Part shown: piece after piece, positions 1 to 8,357 of the stretch | Layout of the letters: each line of letters opens with the position of its first letter | Numbering within the stretch: the stretch's first letter is position 1 | Notes under the pieces: generated by a model | Seen by the model: the letters and a program-made list of their open reading frames with translations, nothing else | Database searches by the model: none | Told to the model about the DNA's origin: nothing | DNA from: GCA-2720975 sp964469565 | Lineage (GTDB): Bacteria; Planctomycetota; UBA1135; GCA-002686595 | Length of the DNA stretch: 64,000 bases | Assembly: GCA_964469565.1 (NCBI GenBank) | Contig: CAYXZD010000009.1 | Location: forward strand, 1 to 64,000 | Direction: 5' to 3' | Position numbers and translations under genes: made by a program

Positions 1-177
1 AAGGCCAAGGCCGCTTGTGACAAGGCCAAGGCAGGCTGCGACAAGGCCAAGGCCGGCTGTGACAAGAAAGCCAAGGCGGCTGCTTCCAAGAAGGACTGCG
101 GCAAGGCCAAGGGTGCCTGCCCCTCCACGAAGGGCAGCGAGTGCTCCAGTAAGAAAAAGACCGCCAAGATTGGCTGA
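1..177 (+). CDS. 3' end of a Lys/Cys-rich repeat protein (5' truncated by window)
   Basis: Frame 1 is open from the window edge to a TGA at 175-177, giving 58 residues of the C-terminus. The visible part is almost only Lys, Ala, Gly and Cys: about three copies of a roughly seven-residue unit CDKAKAG, then a second Cys-containing stretch ending in KKKTAKIG. Eight or so cysteines with many lysines suggest a basic, possibly metal-binding or disulfide-rich tail, but the main domain lies outside the window, so no function is given. The repeat at DNA level is about 21 bp with silent differences between copies, which argues for a translated, selected repeat. A strong terminator follows at 233-266, confirming that a transcript on this strand ends here. 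Confidence 0.75.
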   Translation, partial: KAKAACDKAKAGCDKAKAGCDKKAKAAASKKDCGKAKGACPSTKGSECSSKKKTAKIG

Positions 178-198
178 GTCGATCTAGCCACACTCAAG

Positions 199-214
199 CA
201 CCCGATATCGGGTG
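199..214. repeat. Perfect 16-bp palindrome after the first gene
   Basis: CACCCGATATCGGGTG is a perfect inverted repeat. It is nested in a wider imperfect pairing (CACTC at 191-195 with GAGTG at 224-228). It sits between the stop codon and the intrinsic terminator, so it probably forms a 3'-UTR stem that protects the transcript or assists termination; a protein-binding palindrome is the alternative. Confidence 0.5.
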
Positions 215-232
215 TCAGCTATCGAGTGATTC

Positions 233-266
233 AAGAACCAGTCCCCCGGGGCTGGTTCTTTTTTTT
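233..266 (+). terminator. Rho-independent terminator
   Basis: AAGAACCAG (233-241) pairs perfectly with CTGGTTCTT (252-260); the centre is C-rich then G-rich and can extend the stem, and the 3' arm runs into eight T residues (259-266). This is the clearest intrinsic terminator in the window and ends the transcript of the Lys/Cys-rich protein. Confidence 0.9.
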
Positions 267-301
267 AGGCTGGGTCGACCGTTCACCTTGAATGGCCAGC
301 C

Positions 302-1858
302 ATGAATTGCCCCCTATCCATGTTTCTCCCGCCCTTGTTGGCGCTCGCTCCGCTCGTCGCTCAGGCGGCGGACGGTCCACCGAACATCATCCTGATCTAT
401 GGGGACGACCACGCCCAAACTGCGATTTCGGCCTATGGCTCAGGGTTGTGCAAAACTCCCCAGATCGATCAACTGGCCAGCGAGGGCATGCGCTTCACTC
501 AGAGCTTTGTCACCAACTCCATTTGCGGTCCTTGCCGCGCGGTGGTTCTGACGGGCCTGCACTCCCACCTCAATGGGAAGATGACCAATGGGGGCGGGTT
601 CGATCAGAGCCTGCCTACCTTCGCCAAGGGACTTGGGGCTAGGGGATACCAAACGGCCATGATCGGTAAGTGGCACATCAAGAGTCCGCCTGAGGGCTTT
701 GATCACTGGATGTGGTTGAGCGGAAGCTACTACAGCCCAACGTGGCGAACGAAGGACGGCAAGCGGCGCACGCCAGGGTATGCAACGGACTTGATCGGTG
801 ATGAAGCTGTGCAATGGTTGCGGGAGGGGCGTGACCCGAATCGCTCGTTCATGCTGTGGGTGTCCCACACGGCGACCCATCGTACTTGGGAGCCTGCCGT
901 GCGCCATCTCTCCTTGTATGACGGTGTGCAGTTGCCTGAGCCCGCGACCCTACTTGACGACTATAGCAGTCGTTCTCCTGCGGCTGCGGCTGCCCAGATG
1001 CGCATTTCGCGGGACCTCTTCCCTGCCTACGACCTCAAACTCCCCGTGAGCGGTGCCGGCATTCTGGACGGAGCGGCCCAGGGCCGACTCAAGGGCCTCT
1101 CTCCGCAGGAGCGCGCGGCCTGGGATAAGGCCTACGAGCCCAGAAACGTTGAGTTCGCTGCCGCTGGGCTAGAGGGTGAAGCCCTGGTGCGTTGGAAGTA
1201 CCAGCGATACATCAAAGACTATCTGCGCTGTGTGGCCGGTCTCGATGAGAGTGTCGGCCGAATCCTCGACACGCTCGACGAGCTTGATCTCACACGTGAG
1301 ACGATTGTCATTTATACCTCAGACCAAGGATTCTTCTTAGGAGAACACGGCTGGTATGACAAGCGCTGGATGTATGAACCCTCCATGCGTACACCGATGA
1401 TTGTGCGTTGGCCGGGCGTAACGCAGCCGGGTTCGACCTGTGATGAACTGGTGCAAAACCTCGACCTAGCGCCCACACTCTTGGAAATGGGTGAGGCTGA
1501 ATCAGTGCCTGCCATGCAGGGGCGAAGCCTAGTTGGCTTATTGGGTGGCGAGAAGCCAGAAGGATGGCGCGATGATTTGTACTATCACTATCACCAGCGT
1601 GATTCGGGTCGCACATCCCATTGCGTCGAGCCTCACTACGGAATTCGAACGAATCGTCACAAGCTGATCTATCTGTATGGACTGCAAGTATTTGAGTTAT
1701 ACGATCTCGAAAAGGACCCTGACGAAGTGCAGAACCTATTCGAGGATGCAGGATACGCTGCGGTGCGCACTGATCTTCTCACTCGTTTGGCCGCGGCCCG
1801 CTTGAGGTATGAGGATGGGACGGGGGCTGGATGGGGGGGACTCTCCCTAGGCGACTGA
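302..1858 (+). CDS. Secreted type I sulfatase
   Basis: A 518-residue arylsulfatase-family protein that should hydrolyse sulfate esters, probably on polysaccharides, outside the cytoplasm. A signal peptide is visible (hydrophobic residues 7-20, Ala-x-Ala cleavage near residue 23). Metal-binding Asp35-Asp36 follow in IYGDDH. The modification motif is C75-G-P-C-R79 followed by VVLTG, so it meets the minimal CxPxR rule for formylglycine formation, although the usual Ser/Ala at position four is Cys. TSDQGFFLGEHG later supplies the second metal-binding Asp and His. Length is normal for the family. The next gene is convergent. The start ATG at 302 gives the complete signal peptide; there is no obvious Shine-Dalgarno. 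The exact substrate cannot be told from sequence. Confidence 0.93.
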   Translation: MNCPLSMFLPPLLALAPLVAQAADGPPNIILIYGDDHAQTAISAYGSGLCKTPQIDQLASEGMRFTQSFVTNSICGPCRAVVLTGLHSHLNGKMTNGGGFDQSLPTFAKGLGARGYQTAMIGKWHIKSPPEGFDHWMWLSGSYYSPTWRTKDGKRRTPGYATDLIGDEAVQWLREGRDPNRSFMLWVSHTATHRTWEPAVRHLSLYDGVQLPEPATLLDDYSSRSPAAAAAQMRISRDLFPAYDLKLPVSGAGILDGAAQGRLKGLSPQERAAWDKAYEPRNVEFAAAGLEGEALVRWKYQRYIKDYLRCVAGLDESVGRILDTLDELDLTRETIVIYTSDQGFFLGEHGWYDKRWMYEPSMRTPMIVRWPGVTQPGSTCDELVQNLDLAPTLLEMGEAESVPAMQGRSLVGLLGGEKPEGWRDDLYYHYHQRDSGRTSHCVEPHYGIRTNRHKLIYLYGLQVFELYDLEKDPDEVQNLFEDAGYAAVRTDLLTRLAAARLRYEDGTGAGWGGLSLGD

Positions 1859-1920
1859 GTTTGATCGGCACTGCGGGGCCGGCCTGCCCCTTGTGATCGG
1901 CCAGAGGGTGCAGTCCTCGC

Positions 1921-4900
1921 TCATAGGCCGAGCAGGTAGGTGAACAGATCGCCAATCTGGTCGGGCTCAATGAGATCGAGCAGGCCTTCCGGCATGAGGG
2001 AGCTGCGATCAAATCGCATGCTCAAAACCTCCTCACGGTGGATTGTGAGGTCGGGCCGATCCTTGCGGCGCAGGAGGAGCGTCGTGCCGTCTTGGCGGGC
2101 GAGGAAGCCCTCAAGGATCTGTCCCTCACGGGTTTCAATCACGAGTGTGCGATACCCGCTCTCCACCCCGGCGTTGGGGGTCAAGATCGCATGGAGCAAA
2201 CCGTCGATGCCCTTGGCGCCTGCACCGTCTAAGGCTGGACCGATCTGGCCGCCTGAGCCTCCCACCTGGTGGCAGCCTAGGCAGTGCTCCACGAAGAGAT
2301 CCCTTCCGCTTTCGAGCCTGCCCGGTTGTGAGGCTAGGGCTTGGAACCGCTCGAACTCGTCGGCCATGGCCTGGGACTGTTCTAGGGATTGGATGGGCGG
2401 CGGGTTATGGGTGACTGATTGATGAGCCTGCCCCTGATAGTCCCCTCCTTCCGCTGGCCACGCGTGGGCGAGTGTCGGCTGACTGTTGGAGGCTAGGCTA
2501 AGCCTGCGCTGATTGGAGACTTGTTCGGGGCTCAGCGCGGCCGTCCACAACCGAAGACCCGTGACTAGGCCGGCCGTTCCTGACGGGGGAGTTGTCCTGC
2601 ACACATCAAGTGCATCAAAAGCATCGGGTGTGGCTGAAGAAGATGTTTGGTCCAATGTGCCGTTGATGTACAGGCACAGCCGCGACTGTGAATCCCTCGT
2701 GAGCGCGACGTGGGTCCAGAGCCCTGGCTGCAATCGAGTTCGTGCAATGATCACATCGCCGTAGCCCTGGCCGCACCAGAGTCGAGCGCGCCCACCCGCA
2801 AAGTTGAAATCAAACTTGCCGGGTGAGCACAAGAGCCCATCGGCATTGGTGATGGGGGCTTCGAGTTTCACCCATGCCTCAAGGGTGAACGGGCCGCGGA
2901 TGGCGGCTTGCGTGTGGACATAGTCCCCGCCAGATCCTCCGAACACCATCACGTCAACCTGGCTTTGGCCTGCCCGGCGGTGTAATGCCGTGAGCTCGGG
3001 GCTCTCCCCTAGCCAATCCTCAAAGCGCCGGAGCGCCGCATCACTGACGGACTCGATGGGCCAGTCCCCGGAGGCGAGAAGCTTGATTCCTTTGTGGGCT
3101 CCACTCTTGCGCGAGACGATGGCATCCACCACGGCGCGTTGGGTAGCGGTCTCCAGGTAGGGCATGAGCTCATCTGTCAAGTTGAAGGCTTCATCACCAG
3201 GAATCGTGGCGAGCGCCAATGCCGCGGATTGTCGCTGGTCACTGGCGGGAACGGCCCGGTGGGCCAACTCGAAGAACAAACTGGCGTCTTTGCACCCGAG
3301 TTCCCGCAGGGTGTTGATACAAGCGGAGCGGGGGGAATCGCTGGAGTCCATCCACTGAATGATGTCGGGCTCCAACTCTGAGATTCGTAGGCGACTGGCT
3401 AGATCCAAAAACAGCTGTGCTGAAGCATCTGGCGGCATAGCGTGCGGGGAATCCGGATCGAGGAGGGCGCGCAGTCCAGCGGCTAGGGCGGGTATGGCCT
3501 CGGTGAAGTCCCATCGGTCGGCGTGCTGGAGGGCCAACCGCAGGTCGGGGGCTCCGGACCGCGGATGCGTCCACCAATTCGAAAGTGCCTTCAGCAGGGC
3601 GGGATCCGCAGCGTGCTTGACCAAGAAGCCATACTCCTCTGCAGTCGGGTTGCGCTGGGCCTTTTCAAGTGCATTCGCGAGGATCAGGGCTCCCTCCTGC
3701 GAGTCCGTGCAGAGGGCCGCTAGGCTGCGAGCGTGGTCCGGCAATTCTGGGTGGCCGATGAGATAGGCTAGAGTCGCCGCGCCCTCGCCTTCGAGTGCAA
3801 TCCGCACCAAGCTGCGTTCGAACTCGATGTCGGCAGCCAGCAATTTTGAGGCACCTTCGGGTGAACGAACCAAACCTAGCAGGACGCCCACGTGCTCAGG
3901 AGTTAGGGGGCGTTGGCTCTGGAGAGCTTCGATGGCAGCTCGCCGCACGCGTGGGTCACGCTCCTGCATGGCCCAGCCAAGTGTCTCCACGGGTTCTTGT
4001 TCTTGGGGCAGCCGTTCAGCAACGAGCAGTGCAGTTTCACGGCGCAATGGGGCTTTGGGGCTTGAACGCAGGGAATCAAGTTCGTTTGCGTGTGCGAGGG
4101 CGTCAAGGTCGCGCAGGCACCAAAGGGCTAAGACGCGTGCATCAGTCGGAGCCTCAGTATCAAGGGCAAGTTGGATCAGGGCCGGGATCGTCGATGTGGC
4201 CTGTCGGTCTGCGATTTGATGCCACGCTGCGCGCGCCCAGAAAGTCGAGTCATCTCTTAGCCAATCCACGAGGGTGGCGTCCGGTTCCCTCGTGAGGTCT
4301 GGTAGAGGGTTCGGCGATTGGGAAGTGTGTCGAATGCGCCAAATCCGGGAGTGTGTCTTATCCCGTAAGGGATGATCTCTGGGAACTTCGTTGTGCGAAA
4401 TAATTGGGTTGTACCAATCCACGATGTACAGGCAGTCGTCTGGACCAAAGTGAATCGCGACGGGTCGAAAGTTCTTGTCCGCTGAGGTGAGCAGATCCGG
4501 AACTCGCGCTAGGGTGATTGTTTCGGGACAGTCTGATTGGCGGTTGGCCACAAGCCCTTGGATCGCACTGAGAATGGGATTGGCGACAAAAAAGGTCTCG
4601 TCCCAGGGAACAGGGAATCCCGACCGGGCCTCTGAGAGTGCTAAGCCGGATAGGCCTGTGCCCCCCATGCGGAGGCTCGTCAGCGAAGGGCGCCAGGGTG
4701 AGTGCGGTCGAGCCCGTAGATTTCCAATGCCGGGGTAACTGGCGCCATGTTCAAAGGGCACAAGCGCATAACCAAGGTCATTGGCTTCTTGAATCCACTT
4801 GTCACCCTTCCGGTCGATGACAAAGCCCCAGATGTTGTTGAGGCCGGTTCCTACGACTTCAAAGCGCGAACCATCTCGTTGAAATCGTCCGATCTTACAC

Positions 4901-6174
4901 TTGTCAAAGGCCACGATTTCACCCGAGCTGGTTCGGACCTGGGAAGAATTGAATGCACCCTGAGCCACGTAGATCCAATCCCCCGGCGCTCGCACGAAAC
5001 GGTGGGGGAGGAGGTGGGAGTCTTGTATGCCGAAGCCCGATAGTACGACCTCGCGCTGATCGGCCTGGCCATCACCATCGTTGTCTGTGAGCCTGAGGAT
5101 TTCGGGCCCGTTGCCGATCAACACGCTTTCATGGCCAGGCCAGACTTCGGGAAGCAGGGCCAGCGGAATTGTAAGGCCCTCTGCAAACACCCGTGGTACG
5201 TGGGGACCAGGTTTGCAGGGTGTGTCGAAGACCAGCACCCGGTCCCTTCCACCCGATTTGTATTTCTCGAAAACCCCGGCAGATTCATTGCCATCGAGGG
5301 GGTACTCCACTGCAGTGATTGCCCACATGCGGCCAGCATCGTCAAACGCGAGGTCCACCACTTTGTTCATGGAAGGCTCACAGGCTACGAGTTCAATCTC
5401 GAATCCATCAGCGACGGTGAAGCCCGCGTGCTCTTCAGCGGGGGTGCGAATCGGAGAAGACCCCTGCTCGGAAACGGACTGCGCCTTGTCAAACTTCCGC
5501 CAAGTCATGGCCCCAGGTGTGTCGGGGAGCGGTCGAATAGCGATCTGGCGGACCTCTACGAGGGCGTGGCCACCGCCATGTACCTGGATGGCGATCTTGC
5601 CCTCTCTGGGTAAGTGCTCATCGGGTTCAGTGTAATCAAGTGCGGGTATGCCGTTGATCCAGGAGCGAATCCTCAGATCCTCCGCCAAAATGCGATAGGA
5701 ATTCCATCCTTTGCTTTGGACAGCCGCTTCGACTGCATCGAGGTCGCTTGCCACCGCGAGTACACGATTGCGCCGAGATTCGTCGTAGAGTTTTCCCCAC
5801 CAGCCGTCCCCGGCATCCACTTGGTAACCACTCATTTCTGAGTTCGTTGGCACGCGCCGACTGCGGATCTGGATGCCTGAGTTGATAAAACCCACATCGC
5901 CGAGTACCCGTATCTCCAGCGTGAGTTCGAAATTCTGAAAGGACTTTTCCGTCGCAAGAAACACATTATGCGGGACGGCACGCTCCAAGGAACCGCCTGC
6001 GATGGCACCGTCTTGAACTCGCCACCAATCTTCTTCACCTGGGCGTGATTCCCAACCGGCTAGAGTCTCACCATCAAAGAGAGACAGCGGCGGTTCTTGG
6101 GCGAGGCTCTTTGTGGCGGTCAGGAGCACCCACCCTAATCCGAGAGCGATAGCACCGCCGGATCCCGGTCGCAC
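1921..6174 (-). CDS. DUF1080 + PVC-type dehydrogenase + HEAT + LamG + cytochrome c fusion protein
   Basis: A very large exported protein of about 1,417 residues. After a signal peptide (ending near SLAQ) come: a DUF1080 beta-sandwich (about 30-215, GQxxL-type carbohydrate-binding/3-keto-glycoside hydrolase fold); a PVC-type membrane-bound dehydrogenase propeller (about 250-640; AITAVEYPLDG); HEAT-like repeats (about 645-1060); a LamG/concanavalin-like domain (about 1090-1250); and a C-terminal heme-binding domain with CLGCH. These modules are known in planctomycetes and are thought to couple sugar oxidation to electron transfer; that role is inference. The start chosen is GTG at 6174: GAGG lies six bases upstream and the codon directly follows the TAG of the Dabb gene, so translation is likely coupled. 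A TTG at 6186 is the alternative. Confidence 0.88.
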   Translation of the reverse strand: MRPGSGGAIALGLGWVLLTATKSLAQEPPLSLFDGETLAGWESRPGEEDWWRVQDGAIAGGSLERAVPHNVFLATEKSFQNFELTLEIRVLGDVGFINSGIQIRSRRVPTNSEMSGYQVDAGDGWWGKLYDESRRNRVLAVASDLDAVEAAVQSKGWNSYRILAEDLRIRSWINGIPALDYTEPDEHLPREGKIAIQVHGGGHALVEVRQIAIRPLPDTPGAMTWRKFDKAQSVSEQGSSPIRTPAEEHAGFTVADGFEIELVACEPSMNKVVDLAFDDAGRMWAITAVEYPLDGNESAGVFEKYKSGGRDRVLVFDTPCKPGPHVPRVFAEGLTIPLALLPEVWPGHESVLIGNGPEILRLTDNDGDGQADQREVVLSGFGIQDSHLLPHRFVRAPGDWIYVAQGAFNSSQVRTSSGEIVAFDKCKIGRFQRDGSRFEVVGTGLNNIWGFVIDRKGDKWIQEANDLGYALVPFEHGASYPGIGNLRARPHSPWRPSLTSLRMGGTGLSGLALSEARSGFPVPWDETFFVANPILSAIQGLVANRQSDCPETITLARVPDLLTSADKNFRPVAIHFGPDDCLYIVDWYNPIISHNEVPRDHPLRDKTHSRIWRIRHTSQSPNPLPDLTREPDATLVDWLRDDSTFWARAAWHQIADRQATSTIPALIQLALDTEAPTDARVLALWCLRDLDALAHANELDSLRSSPKAPLRRETALLVAERLPQEQEPVETLGWAMQERDPRVRRAAIEALQSQRPLTPEHVGVLLGLVRSPEGASKLLAADIEFERSLVRIALEGEGAATLAYLIGHPELPDHARSLAALCTDSQEGALILANALEKAQRNPTAEEYGFLVKHAADPALLKALSNWWTHPRSGAPDLRLALQHADRWDFTEAIPALAAGLRALLDPDSPHAMPPDASAQLFLDLASRLRISELEPDIIQWMDSSDSPRSACINTLRELGCKDASLFFELAHRAVPASDQRQSAALALATIPGDEAFNLTDELMPYLETATQRAVVDAIVSRKSGAHKGIKLLASGDWPIESVSDAALRRFEDWLGESPELTALHRRAGQSQVDVMVFGGSGGDYVHTQAAIRGPFTLEAWVKLEAPITNADGLLCSPGKFDFNFAGGRARLWCGQGYGDVIIARTRLQPGLWTHVALTRDSQSRLCLYINGTLDQTSSSATPDAFDALDVCRTTPPSGTAGLVTGLRLWTAALSPEQVSNQRRLSLASNSQPTLAHAWPAEGGDYQGQAHQSVTHNPPPIQSLEQSQAMADEFERFQALASQPGRLESGRDLFVEHCLGCHQVGGSGGQIGPALDGAGAKGIDGLLHAILTPNAGVESGYRTLVIETREGQILEGFLARQDGTTLLLRRKDRPDLTIHREEVLSMRFDRSSLMPEGLLDLIEPDQIGDLFTYLLGL

Positions 6175-6175
6175 T

Positions 6176-6478
6176 CTATACCTCAAAGTCGAAGACGATG
6201 ACCCGCTCTAGCCTCGGAAGAATCTGGTCTTTGACCACTTCATGATTGGGGTGGGGCAGGTAGGCGTCGCGGCTAGCGGCGCAGTCAAAGGTCATGACGA
6301 AGCCATGGGTGAATCCATCGTTGAGGCCCTCTGGGCTGTCGTACGGGCCGCACAAGACCTCTTGGAGTCCATCGATTTGGCCCACCATCCCACGTAGTGC
6401 GGTGAGGCAGGATTGGATCTCGTTCTCACTAACATCAGGATTGAACTGAAAGACGCCGAGGTGTTTGACTGGGGACAT
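6176..6478 (-). CDS. Dabb-family (stress-responsive alpha/beta barrel) protein
   Basis: A 100-residue dimeric alpha+beta barrel domain: starts SPVKHLGVFQF, has the typical helix, then GLNDGFTHGFVMTF and a closing VIVFDFEV strand. Dabb proteins are small ferredoxin-like barrels; in planctomycetes they often sit beside DUF1080 genes, but the reaction is unknown. The stop codon abuts the start of the large DUF1080/PVC fusion, so the two form one transcription unit. An ATG at 6535 would add 19 mostly Pro/Leu residues; it lies eight bases after a TAGGCT box, so a leaderless start there cannot be excluded. The shorter form was chosen because it matches the domain boundary. Confidence 0.82.
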   Translation of the reverse strand: MSPVKHLGVFQFNPDVSENEIQSCLTALRGMVGQIDGLQEVLCGPYDSPEGLNDGFTHGFVMTFDCAASRDAYLPHPNHEVVKDQILPRLERVIVFDFEV

Positions 6479-6543
6479 CGAGGGCAAGGGGGGCGGGAGT
6501 AGGGGAGGGGGCGGCGCGACTAGGATTTGCCGCATGGGTTGAA

Positions 6544-6549
6544 AGCCTA
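6544..6549 (-). promoter_or_regulatory. Candidate -10 box for the Dabb-DUF1080 operon
   Basis: TAGGCT on the minus strand, eight bases before the ATG at 6535. It matches the TAnnnT spacing pattern seen before several other starts in this window. No convincing -35 element. Confidence 0.35.
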
Positions 6550-6594
6550 GCGAATCTCAAGGGGCATGGGGTTCGCCTTCTGTATGCGAGGCGC

Positions 6595-6600
6595 TAGGGT
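6595..6600 (+). promoter_or_regulatory. Candidate -10 box, leaderless start
   Basis: TAGGGT followed by six bases and then the ATG of the methyltransferase at 6607. The spacing would put the transcription start at or next to the A of the start codon. Confidence 0.4.
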
Positions 6601-6606
6601 TGTGCC

Positions 6607-7515
6607 ATGCGCCCCCAGTATTTCGAACCCGCCCCGGTTGCAGGTCATGAACTGCTAGACTCGGGGCATGGCCGCAAGCTTGAGCGGTTCGGGGATGTGA
6701 CCCTAGTGCGCCCTGACCCCCAAGCACTTTGGTCTCCGAGCCTCGACGAACAAGAGTGGGCGCGCGCGGACCTGCGCTTCGAGCGCGAATCGGACAGGGG
6801 TGGGCGCTTTACCTGCGGTCCCAATGCACCTGCCCATGCTCGCGGGACTGGAGCAGAGTGGGCCTGCCGGCATGGTTCGGCGACGTTCATGATCCGGCCC
6901 ACCGCTTTTAAGCATGTAGGGCTTTTTCCAGAGCAAGCGACGAACTGGGCGTGGATCGCCGACCAGTCCGATGCCTTGGTTGAACGTGGGGGGGCCGCGC
7001 CTCGGCTTCTCAATCTCTTTGCGTACACCGGAGCGGCGAGCTTGCTGGCTGCCCAGGCTGGATACGCAGTCACACACGTAGATGCTTCCAAGCAAGCCAT
7101 CGCCTGGACTCGGGACAACTTGGCGGCTAGTTCCATGCCGGATAATTCATTGCGCTTGCTCTGTGATGATGCGCTTGCGTTTGTTCGGCGGGAGGTGCGC
7201 CGAGGTTCACTCTATAGTGCTGTTCTCATGGATCCTCCCCACTACGGGCGGGGCCCCAAGGGCGAGAGTTGGCAACTGGAGCGTGACATTGCACCGCTAC
7301 TGAACGCCGTCGAGCCTCTACTTGCGCAACGAGCCGTGTGCGTGCTTTCCACCTATGCCGTTGGCTATTCGGCCCTTTCTTTGAATCGGCTTGTGGGTGC
7401 GAGCTTGGGGGCCGGCCCCCATGTGGAGATTCAGGCCGGCGAGCTTGTCTTACCAGAGGGCCAGGGACAGCGCCTCTTGCCAGCTGGCCTGTGCGTGCGC
7501 TGGAGCCGCTCCTAG
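6607..7515 (+). CDS. Class I SAM-dependent methyltransferase (RlmI/RlmK-like)
   Basis: A 302-residue Rossmann methyltransferase. The SAM motif I is seen as LLNLFAYTGAASL (about residues 137-149), motif II as THVDASKQAI, and the catalytic-loop motif IV as MDPPHYGRGPKGE (about 209-221), which is the form found in RlmI/RlmK/Trm-like RNA methyltransferases of COG1092 type. The N-terminal PUA domain present in RlmI is absent, so the substrate, probably RNA, is not certain. The RluA-like pseudouridine synthase starts 19 bp downstream on the same strand, so an RNA-modification operon is likely. Confidence 0.85.
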   Translation: MRPQYFEPAPVAGHELLDSGHGRKLERFGDVTLVRPDPQALWSPSLDEQEWARADLRFERESDRGGRFTCGPNAPAHARGTGAEWACRHGSATFMIRPTAFKHVGLFPEQATNWAWIADQSDALVERGGAAPRLLNLFAYTGAASLLAAQAGYAVTHVDASKQAIAWTRDNLAASSMPDNSLRLLCDDALAFVRREVRRGSLYSAVLMDPPHYGRGPKGESWQLERDIAPLLNAVEPLLAQRAVCVLSTYAVGYSALSLNRLVGASLGAGPHVEIQAGELVLPEGQGQRLLPAGLCVRWSRS

Positions 7516-7533
7516 GTATCGAGAGTGAATTGC

Positions 7534-8262
7534 ATGCCACAGCCATTGCATGTGCTCTACAGCGATAACCATCTTCTAGTCGTTGCCAAACCTGCAGGTC
7601 TACCCATCGTCCCTGACCGCAGTGGGGATGAGTCCCTCTTGGACCTGTCGCGCCGGTGGGTGGAGGAGACTTTTCACAAGCGAGGCCGGGCATTCCTAGG
7701 AGTCGTGCACCGGCTGGACCGCCCAGTCTCAGGAGTCGTTGTTTTTGCACGCACGTCAAAGGCAGCGGCACGCCTATCTGCACAGTTTGCCGCTCGGCAA
7801 GCTCACAAGACCTACTGGGGTCTGTGCACACGGGGGAGTTCCGCGGATTCGGGCACCCTACGCCAGTTCTTGCGGAAGGACCGATCCGCCAATCGAGTGC
7901 ACGTGGTGAGCGCAGGTGCGGAGGACGCCCGTGAGGCGCTGACGGAATGGAGGCAGCTGGAGCAGCAGGGTGGGCGCACACTGTTTGAGTTTCGGCCACG
8001 AACAGGGCGCTCTCACCAGCTGCGGCTCGCGGCTTTGACTCTGGCCGGTCCCTTACTGGGTGACCTGCGCTATGGTGCTCGGACGCCTTTGATCGACAAG
8101 AGCATTGGCCTGCATGCCTATTCGCTGGCCCTAGAGCATCCCACCAAGAAGGTCTCGGTGGTGTTCGCCACGCCTCCCCCGGAGTTAGACGTGTGGGACA
8201 TGCCCACCTGCCGCCAGGCTCGCGAGTGCGGGGATGTTGCCGGGCCTGTGGAGGGCTCCTAG
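7534..8262 (+). CDS. RluA-family pseudouridine synthase
   Basis: About 242 residues of the RluA catalytic fold, without an S4 domain. The catalytic motif is GVVHRLDRPVSGVVVFA, where the Asp of HRLD attacks the target uridine. KTYWGL and the GRSHQLR motif near residue 160 are also present. It isomerises uridine to pseudouridine in rRNA or tRNA; the exact site cannot be told. ATG at 7534 was chosen (GAGAG nine bases upstream); GTG at 7525 in frame is possible. It follows the methyltransferase gene closely and probably shares its transcript. Confidence 0.92.
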   Translation: MPQPLHVLYSDNHLLVVAKPAGLPIVPDRSGDESLLDLSRRWVEETFHKRGRAFLGVVHRLDRPVSGVVVFARTSKAAARLSAQFAARQAHKTYWGLCTRGSSADSGTLRQFLRKDRSANRVHVVSAGAEDAREALTEWRQLEQQGGRTLFEFRPRTGRSHQLRLAALTLAGPLLGDLRYGARTPLIDKSIGLHAYSLALEHPTKKVSVVFATPPPELDVWDMPTCRQARECGDVAGPVEGS

Positions 8263-8357
8263 GGGCAAACAGGGGGAGGCCCTAGCAAGGGCGCAACAAA
8301 GTGCATCGGGGCTAGGGATGTGGATTCGATGTCTTGTGCACTAGGCTGGGGGGCATC

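Noticed and set aside
6175..6186. TTG 6186 as start of the large DUF1080/PVC fusion
   Set aside because: GTG 6174 has GAGG six bases upstream and directly follows the Dabb stop; TTG would start inside the Dabb gene and is less common.
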